DNA from: a virus
DNA length: 21,825 nucleotides
Virus record (IMG/VR): IMGVR_UViG_3300025400_000460
Location: 1 to 21,825 of that record
Reading direction: 5' to 3' (one strand)
Position numbers and translations under genes: made by a program. Of this stretch, positions 17,599 to 21,825 are shown piece after piece; position 1 is the stretch's first letter, and each line of letters opens with the position of its first letter. The notes beneath the pieces were generated by a model, which saw only the letters and a list, made by a program, of their open reading frames with translations, did no database searches and was not told the origin of the DNA.

Positions 17599-18845
17599 AA
17601 GATGTATTCTGTAACATTCCCTGGACCGAAGTCCATATTAATGCTGACGGTACATACCATACCTGCGGTAGTCAACCTAATCCGATGAGTTTAACTCTCA
17701 AAGGACAGATTTATAATGTACACAATATGCCCATCAATGAATGGATTAAAAGCGATTATCAATGTGCGGCTAGAAAAAACAAAGTCAGAGGTATTAGCGA
17801 ACCCTTATGCGGACAATGCTATGCTGAAGATGCTATGGGTTCTAGTAGCAAGCGAGTTAAAGAAAATTTAAAAAGCGGTATTAGTCAGTTAAACTTTGTA
17901 GAAGATTACCAAAATAGTTTCGATCGCAAGTATTTTGATTATTCAGATAGAAATCATGGCATGACTGATATGACTCCTTATAGTTTTCATATGAGTCTAG
18001 GCAATGAGTGCAATTTAGCATGTAAGATGTGTGGGCCAACTGCTAGCAGTAGAATAGCAGTAAAAGAAATACAATCAGGAACATACCATGGCCCAGCACG
18101 TATGAACTGGACTACCGATCAAGAAGCATGGGACGATGTAGTTGACTTTATTTGCAATACTCGAGTATTAAAGTTTGTGCATATCATTGGCGGTGAGCCA
18201 TTAATGAATCCAAAATTTGAAGAATTAGTAGATCGTTTAATTGCAGCAGGTAAAACAGACATCTATTTTGGGTTTACAACAAACGGCACCACCGTTAACA
18301 TTCCGCTATTAGAAAAATTACAAGCATTTCGTCACGTAGACATAGGTATTAGTATAGAGACTATTGGCGACCTTAACGACGCTATCCGTGACGGTTCTAG
18401 CACAGAAACTGTACTGAATAACATCGATATCTACTTAAAATATAGGTCAGAGAGTCATGTTTATGTAACTGTACGTCCTGTACCTAGTGCGCTAAGTGTA
18501 CACACATTAGATGAATTGTATCGATGGTGCATAAGCCGCAAAGTGGATGTACTAACCAACATGCTCACATTCCCCGAGTATCAACAAATTAAAAACCTAC
18601 CAGAAGAAATTAAAGCCAAATTATTAGGACAATACTCTGCGTGGGAGTATAGTGAACCTATGCCCGGTACTAGTGATCCTAGAGACCCTAATAGATTTAA
18701 AGAACATATTGACAGCGAAGTACGTGCTATTGTAAATTGTTTACAAGAGCCAGCAGATACAGCATTAACAAAAGAGTTATATAGTAAATTAACAACATGG
18801 GGGTGGTTGTCTAATCCAAAGTTAAAGAAATATTTTGAAATTTAG
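17580..18845 (+). CDS. Radical SAM protein with N-terminal twitch/SPASM-like cluster (B2)
   Basis: A 421-aa protein with the same order as B1 at 13438-14874. The N-terminal cysteine cluster is Cys11, Cys29 (after NADGTYHT) and Cys77 and Cys80. The radical SAM motif is Cys144, Cys148 and Cys151 (ECNLACKMC), followed by IGGEPL near residues 203-208 and FTTNGT near 232-237. It lacks the roughly 90-residue N-terminal region of B1 and has a single cysteine where B1 has two. The ATG lies 19 bases inside A2. The GIY-YIG endonuclease follows after 22 bases. Two A-B pairs with matching order, spacing and domain plan suggest they arose by duplication of one pair, or were acquired as related pairs. Reaction and substrate are unknown. 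Confidence 0.85.
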   Translation: MPQLQVKDVFCNIPWTEVHINADGTYHTCGSQPNPMSLTLKGQIYNVHNMPINEWIKSDYQCAARKNKVRGISEPLCGQCYAEDAMGSSSKRVKENLKSGISQLNFVEDYQNSFDRKYFDYSDRNHGMTDMTPYSFHMSLGNECNLACKMCGPTASSRIAVKEIQSGTYHGPARMNWTTDQEAWDDVVDFICNTRVLKFVHIIGGEPLMNPKFEELVDRLIAAGKTDIYFGFTTNGTTVNIPLLEKLQAFRHVDIGISIETIGDLNDAIRDGSSTETVLNNIDIYLKYRSESHVYVTVRPVPSALSVHTLDELYRWCISRKVDVLTNMLTFPEYQQIKNLPEEIKAKLLGQYSAWEYSEPMPGTSDPRDPNRFKEHIDSEVRAIVNCLQEPADTALTKELYSKLTTWGWLSNPKLKKYFEI

Positions 18846-18867
18846 ACAAAGATGATAACTACTATGC

Positions 18868-19296
18868 ATGTCATGGATTTACGAAAATACTCAAGTAGAA
18901 ACTTTACCCGAAGATTGTGTCGGATTTGTTTATTTAATAACAAATAACTTATCTGGCAGGAAGTATATTGGCAAAAAACTTGCAAAATTTAGCAAAACAA
19001 CGTATAAAGTAGTTAAGTTAAAGAACGGTAAGAAGAAGCGTAAGAAGATTAAGGGTAAGATTGATTCGGATTGGATGACTTATTATGGCTCCAGTCCAGA
19101 TTTAACAAAAGATGTAGTTGCACTTGGAGTAGAAAACTTTAGTAGAGAAATACTTTATTATTGTAAGAGTAAATCTGAGTGTAGTTATATCGAGGCGAGA
19201 GAACAATTTGCTCGCAGAGTTTTAGAAACTACAGATTATTATAACGGACACATACAAGTCCGTGTACATGGCTCACATATTATCAACAAGATTTAA
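18868..19296 (+). CDS. GIY-YIG family endonuclease (SegE-like)
   Basis: A 142-aa protein with a GIY-YIG nuclease domain. The first core strand is GFVYLITN at residues 19-26, with FVY in place of GIY, and the second is KYIG at 32-35. A very basic segment (about residues 47-64, KVVKLKNGKKKRKKIKGK) may contact DNA. SDWMTYYGSS lies at 67-76, and SYIEAREQF at about 106-114 contains the likely catalytic Glu109. YYNGHI lies near the end. The layout resembles free-standing Seg-type homing endonucleases of T4-like phages. It is 22 bases after the last radical SAM gene and next to the non-coding stretch 19297-19756, a usual position for an intergenic homing nuclease. No clear promoter or Shine-Dalgarno is visible. 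Confidence 0.8.
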   Translation: MSWIYENTQVETLPEDCVGFVYLITNNLSGRKYIGKKLAKFSKTTYKVVKLKNGKKKRKKIKGKIDSDWMTYYGSSPDLTKDVVALGVENFSREILYYCKSKSECSYIEAREQFARRVLETTDYYNGHIQVRVHGSHIINKI

Positions 19297-19698
19297 TCCG
19301 TAGACACAAAGTCTAGTCGCAGTAACAATCACTTTTATTATGGTACAGCACTCTGTTTGGTCGAGGTAGCTCGACTCCCGTTGCGAATTGGTGGAATACC
19401 CAATTTAGATGTGCTCGGGTGTGCAAGGATAATGCTAACTTAAGGCAAAAAATGGTCGGGGCCATGTGAAAAAGATACAACCCCAGCTTATAGGACTTCG
19501 ATTCGTTATGGGGTTACTAGGGTTCCGTTGATATGTGAAGCTAGAGTAAGGGGTACCGGTCAACCGCCTCTGTGTATGTAAATACAATCTCTTTATAATG
19601 AATGACTGTGCTACTCAGATAATGCTCAATCATGTTCACCGTTTATACGGTGAATTATGACCAATTAATCTAGATAATACGAAACAACATCAAAGAAG

Positions 19699-19729
19699 AA
19701 AAACATTGCTGAGCTTTAGCGAAAGCAAT
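19699..19729 (-). terminator. Probable terminator after the gp26 operon
   Basis: Read on the minus strand, ATTG plus CTTT pair with AAAG plus CAAT across 19729-19705 around a CGCT loop, and five Ts (19703-19699) follow within two bases, then a T/C-rich run. The position, about 30 bases beyond the stop of the small tail-assembly gene, fits a factor-independent terminator. The stem is imperfect, with a five-base bulge. Confidence 0.45.
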
Positions 19730-19748
19730 AGATTAGCTTCGCTAATCT
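19730..19748. repeat. Perfect inverted repeat, eight-base stem with TTC loop
   Basis: AGATTAGC at 19730-19737 pairs with GCTAATCT at 19741-19748 around TTC (a CTTCG pentaloop if the last pair opens). It lies just beyond the stop of the minus-strand gene at 19757 and next to the terminator-like hairpin. It may strengthen termination or protect the 3' end of either convergent message. There is no T-run directly after it on the plus strand. Confidence 0.5.
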
Positions 19749-19756
19749 TGATACTG

Positions 19757-19975
19757 TTAAAAGAAAGGTAATCCAGATTCTTTAGTAGTTTCCATATGTT
19801 CTTTGATGATAGCACCAATCATTTCTCTTTCAGTCTGACTTAGTAACATTGCTTCTTCGTAACTAACCCCACCTCTCATGTACCAGGTAAATTTTAGAGC
19901 TTCGCTTCTAATGGCTTTTGTCTCTTTGTCTAGTTCTTCAATGAACTCAACAACCTGCTCTCTATCGAGTTGCAA
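19757..19975 (-). CDS. Small tail-assembly protein, likely made as a frameshift extension of gp26
   Basis: About 72 codons counted from a TTG at 19975-19973. The core ALKFTWYMRGGVSYEEAMLL followed by SQTEREMIGAIIKEH matches a small conserved protein placed after gp26 in marine T4-like phages and described as a tail or baseplate assembly factor. The frame has no ATG or GTG before its middle. It is open upstream to a TAA at 19996-19994, which overlaps gp26. A UUUUUUC slip site at 19993-19987 would carry ribosomes from gp26 into exactly this frame (reading FF then RLRLLQLDREQ). The TTG has AAGG only three bases upstream, too close for a good ribosome site. I therefore think it is made mainly as a gp26 fusion, like the G-GT chaperones of other tailed phages. 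Separate initiation at the TTG is the alternative. Confidence 0.75.
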   Translation of the reverse strand: MQLDREQVVEFIEELDKETKAIRSEALKFTWYMRGGVSYEEAMLLSQTEREMIGAIIKEHMETTKESGLPFF

Positions 19976-19980
19976 AAGCC

Positions 19981-20817
19981 TTAGGCGAAAAAATTAGCGT
20001 AATCGAAATTTAATGGAATATCATATTCATGACTACATGCTTTACATGCAACGTGAATAGGTTTGATTGCTGCTTGGGTATTGATATTTGCTAAACGTTC
20101 TTGTATTTGGCGCATAACTTTATAGTCGGCCATATTGTAGTATTCTTTGATAAAATCAGAATCGGCAACTACAGTACCGTCTTCGGTGATAATTTCCTGG
20201 GTACTATTTGCACATACATTAATGTTTAAATCTATTAGACGTTGCAAGTACTCATCAGTTTTAGTTTTCTTTTCATCATCTGTTAACGTAGAGTCGTTGA
20301 TAGTTCTTAGAATTTGTTGTTCTGTAAATGTTAACTGATTAGTTTTATTGATTTCAAAGTATGGCTGTGGGCGTAAACGAATTTTGAGCCCATCAAACTC
20401 TAATAAAGTGCTATAGTCTGGCATAGCGATTTGCCCTACTAGATTACTAATATCTAACGTAAAATTGCTCTCTTCCTTACATGCAGGGCAATTGGTATCA
20501 AAGTCCATATTAGCACCGTAGCTAGCAATGCGGATGTTTAATAATATAGCATCAACGTCAATACTAGGCATTAGCCATGCATTTTTAATGTTTGGACAAC
20601 AGCTCTGGATAATATCTACAACTCCTTGCCCATTTAGTAGTGCGTCTGGTGTGCGTAGCGTAATTTCGTCGCGAGCAGTCATTGGATACACTGGAATTTC
20701 CCCTGTTACGGGTAATTCTAATGCGCCCTCAGGCCAATATTTCCCATTACTAGGTAATTTGATATAAATTGCAGGCTGTCTAAAGTGTTTAGCTAGCGGA
20801 TTGTTTGATTGAACCAT
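19981..20817 (-). CDS. gp26: Baseplate hub assembly protein gp26 (T4 baseplate protein family)
   Basis: A 278-aa protein related to T4 gp26 (208 aa), a factor needed to assemble the baseplate hub. Family features are NNPLAKHFRQPAIYIKLPS at residues 5-23, PMTARDEITLRTPDALLNGQ at about 45-64 and DIIQSCCPNIKNA at about 68-80. Two CxxC pairs, Cys110/Cys113 and Cys258/Cys261, probably bind one zinc ion. I chose the ATG at 20817-20815, not an in-frame ATG 26 codons upstream, because it has GGGA seven bases before it and starts at the conserved region; the longer version would run across the divergent promoters. A late octamer lies at 20852-20859. The last codons contain the slip site that can extend the protein into the 72-codon frame. 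Confidence 0.85.
   Translation of the reverse strand: MVQSNNPLAKHFRQPAIYIKLPSNGKYWPEGALELPVTGEIPVYPMTARDEITLRTPDALLNGQGVVDIIQSCCPNIKNAWLMPSIDVDAILLNIRIASYGANMDFDTNCPACKEESNFTLDISNLVGQIAMPDYSTLLEFDGLKIRLRPQPYFEINKTNQLTFTEQQILRTINDSTLTDDEKKTKTDEYLQRLIDLNINVCANSTQEIITEDGTVVADSDFIKEYYNMADYKVMRQIQERLANINTQAAIKPIHVACKACSHEYDIPLNFDYANFFA
19987..19993 (-). other. Probable -1 ribosomal frameshift site in gp26
   Basis: On the minus strand the gp26 codons read AAT TTT TTC GCC TAA. The T TTT TTC heptamer fits the X XXY YYZ rule, and a -1 slip would continue as CGC CTA AGG CTT TTG CAA into the downstream 72-codon frame. The zero-frame stop comes two codons later. A possible stem (AACTC at 19971-19967 with GAGTT at 19948-19944) lies about 15 bases downstream. 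Tail-assembly chaperones of many tailed phages use such slips. Confidence 0.6.
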
Positions 20818-20827
20818 TTTTTTATCC

Positions 20828-20835
20828 CATAAATA
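20828..20835 (+). promoter_or_regulatory. Late promoter octamer for the tape-measure-like gene
   Basis: Plus-strand CATAAATATAG, one base from TATAAATA. It ends 33 bases before the ATG at 20869. It lies inside the leader of the divergent gp26 message, so the two transcripts would overlap at their 5' ends. Confidence 0.6.
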
Positions 20836-20851
20836 TAGTTGAGTACCTGTA

Positions 20852-20859
20852 TATTTATT
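20852..20859 (-). promoter_or_regulatory. Late promoter octamer for gp26
   Basis: Minus-strand CAATAAATATAC, one base from TATAAATA, ending 34 bases before the gp26 ATG at 20817. It lies in the leader of the plus-strand gene. The two octamers face each other, 16 bases apart. Confidence 0.6.
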
Positions 20860-20868
20860 GGTAAAAAT

Positions 20869-21825
20869 ATGACCCCAGAAGAAAATGCACAACAAGAGTC
20901 GCTAAAGAAACAAACAGACGGACAAGACGCGGCTGCTAAAATGACCAAGCGTTTAATGGACGCAATGGAAGACCTAGAGGATCCTGTTAAAAGACAGGCC
21001 CGACTTACTGCTGAAACAAACAAAGGATTCCTTGGATTAGACCGTGCTATTAAGTCTGGGCGTACACGCTGGATTGATGCAACTGATGATATTAGAAAAC
21101 TAGCAGAGCAGATTGAAGAAGTTACTGATGCTAGTAAAAAAGCAGAACTAGAAGAAAAACTACAAACTGCTCGTAGTAATGCAAAAGCCGCACAGCGCGA
21201 TAAGTTCTTACTTGACAGTTTTGGTGAATTAGCCAAAGGTGTTTTCAATGCTGGCGTAGGTATTACTAAAAGCGTTGTAAACAGTTATCAAAGCGGTGCT
21301 AGTGCGTTCCAAACATTTGGTGATGCAGGTATTGCAGCAATTAGTGCTAGTCAACAAACCGCTGCTGGCGTATCTGCTGCTGGAGCATCGTTTGCAGGTG
21401 CAATGGCGCTATTAGCGCCTGAGACAGCAGGACTATCGTTAGCATTTGGTGCATTAGTTGGAGTTGCTAATGCGTTGTACCAAGGTATGTCAGAGCTAAC
21501 AAAAGCTGGTGTACAAGTAGCAGTTAAGGAAATTGAGAATACCGCTAAAGCATATAATAGTGCTGCCAATGCTGGCGCAATATTTACAGACGGTATTATG
21601 AGCATTAGATCAGGGTCTATAGAAGCCGGACTTACTATGGCCCAGCTTAGTAAAGTTATTAACGAACAAAGTCAACAATTAGCTGATTTTGGTGGTAACG
21701 CAATGCGAGGAGTTGACGCATTTAAGAAAATTAGTAAACAATTAATGAGTAACGATGGTGTTGTTGCTGGGTTAATTGGGCTAGGTTATGGCGTTCAGGA
21801 CATGGCCGATGGCATGGCTAACTAT
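20869..21825 (+). CDS. Tape-measure-like or hub structural protein, 3' end outside the window
   Basis: 319 codons are visible and the frame is still open at the window edge. Residues 1-115 are charged and helical, rich in Lys, Glu, Gln and Ala, with likely coiled coil (for example LAEQIEEVTDASKKAELEEK at about 84-103). Residues about 120-220 are rich in Ala, Gly and Ser with hydrophobic helices (AAGVSAAGASFAGAMALLAP and GLSLAFGALVGVANAL), as in tape-measure proteins that can insert into a membrane. Mixed polar helices follow. It is placed directly beside gp26 and the frameshifted assembly gene, where tailed phages keep the tape measure, although here it is divergent. In T4 that role is played by gp29. 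The ATG is preceded by only a weak GG and by a late octamer at 20828. Another hub structural protein is possible. Confidence 0.6.
   Translation, partial: MTPEENAQQESLKKQTDGQDAAAKMTKRLMDAMEDLEDPVKRQARLTAETNKGFLGLDRAIKSGRTRWIDATDDIRKLAEQIEEVTDASKKAELEEKLQTARSNAKAAQRDKFLLDSFGELAKGVFNAGVGITKSVVNSYQSGASAFQTFGDAGIAAISASQQTAAGVSAAGASFAGAMALLAPETAGLSLAFGALVGVANALYQGMSELTKAGVQVAVKEIENTAKAYNSAANAGAIFTDGIMSIRSGSIEAGLTMAQLSKVINEQSQQLADFGGNAMRGVDAFKKISKQLMSNDGVVAGLIGLGYGVQDMADGMANY

Larger units (their letters stand above)
19297..19756. other. Non-coding, hairpin-rich intergenic stretch; candidate structured RNA
   Basis: 460 bases between convergent genes. The plus-strand ATGs I read run into stops within about 20 codons, so it does not look coding. 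Several stems are visible: 19360-19365 with 19370-19375 (GTCGAG, loop GTAG, CTCGAC); 19386-19391 with 19400-19405; 19479-19485 with 19509-19515 (seven pairs, 23-base loop); 19527-19531 with 19560-19564; 19573-19577 with 19582-19586; and 19635-19642 with 19647-19654 (eight pairs, loop TTAT). I compared it by eye with tRNA, tmRNA and group I intron cores and found no match. It could be a plus-strand RNA following the GIY-YIG gene, or remnants of one. Function unknown. Confidence 0.4.

Noticed and set aside
12453-18845. Radical SAM genes as viperin-like antiviral nucleotide enzymes or QueE
   Set aside because: The auxiliary cysteine clusters and the A-B organisation fit SPASM/twitch proteins, not viperin or QueE, which lack such clusters.
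19340-19660. Possible tRNA, tmRNA or group I intron in the intergenic stretch
   Set aside because: No cloverleaf, CCA end, T-loop consensus, tag frame, or group I P7/G-site core could be found, and no interrupted gene flanks it on the plus strand.
19598-19660. A 20-codon plus-strand frame after a TATAAT-like box
   Set aside because: There is no -35 box or ribosome site, and the frame runs through the strong hairpin at 19635-19654.
20818-20895. Longer gp26 start 26 codons upstream
   Set aside because: The extension has no resemblance to the family, crosses both late octamers and overlaps the divergent gene; the ATG at 20817 has a ribosome site and the conserved start.
20793-21248. Minus-strand 151-codon frame rich in Ser, Ala and Arg
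   Set aside because: It is antisense to the well-supported tape-measure-like gene and overlaps the gp26 start and promoters; its composition is that of a reverse-strand shadow.

Overview
The window looks like part of the genome of a T4-like (contractile-tailed) virus, probably one infecting an aquatic bacterium. The evidence is a set of T4-type baseplate proteins (gp6, gp25, gp5, gp53, gp26), the T4 late sigma factor gp55, the recombination nuclease pair gp47/gp46, and several NATAAATA late-promoter octamers. The DNA is AT-rich and tightly packed, with many genes overlapping by one base (TAATG or TAGTG) or a few more. The host cannot be named from the sequence. The particular baseplate variants resemble those I know from marine T4-like phages more than coliphage T4 itself.

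Layout. (1) 1-10368, minus strand: a late structural block, read right to left. It holds a tail/baseplate protein (9373-10368), gp53, a large hub protein (gp27-like by position), the gp5 spike, a separate lysozyme/transglycosylase-like protein, gp25, gp6, a virion structural protein and the first codons of one more gene. Late-promoter octamers sit just upstream of the 331-aa gene, gp25 and gp6. (2) 10369-18867, plus strand: a regulation and recombination block. It opens with gp55 and continues with gp47, two radical SAM genes, gp46, two more radical SAM genes and a GIY-YIG endonuclease. Sigma70-like promoters lie before gp55, gp47 and gp46. (3) 19297-19756: a non-coding, hairpin-rich stretch between convergent genes. 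(4) 19757-20817, minus strand: gp26 and a small tail-assembly protein, probably joined by a -1 ribosomal frameshift. (5) 20869 to the end, plus strand: a tape-measure-like structural gene with an open 3' end. Facing late promoters drive blocks 4 and 5.

How the genes work together. gp55 would direct RNA polymerase to the late octamers that control both structural blocks. gp47/gp46 process DNA ends for recombination-dependent replication. The least expected part is the radical SAM set. Each nuclease gene is followed, by overlap, by the same two-gene module: gene A, about 330 aa, has the radical SAM domain first and a SPASM-like cysteine cluster at its C-terminus; gene B, 421-478 aa, has the cysteine cluster first and the radical SAM domain second. 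The result is gp47-A1-B1 then gp46-A2-B2. No substrate or precursor peptide gene is visible, so the function is unknown. This duplicated A-B system and the gp26 frameshift are the two observations most worth following up.
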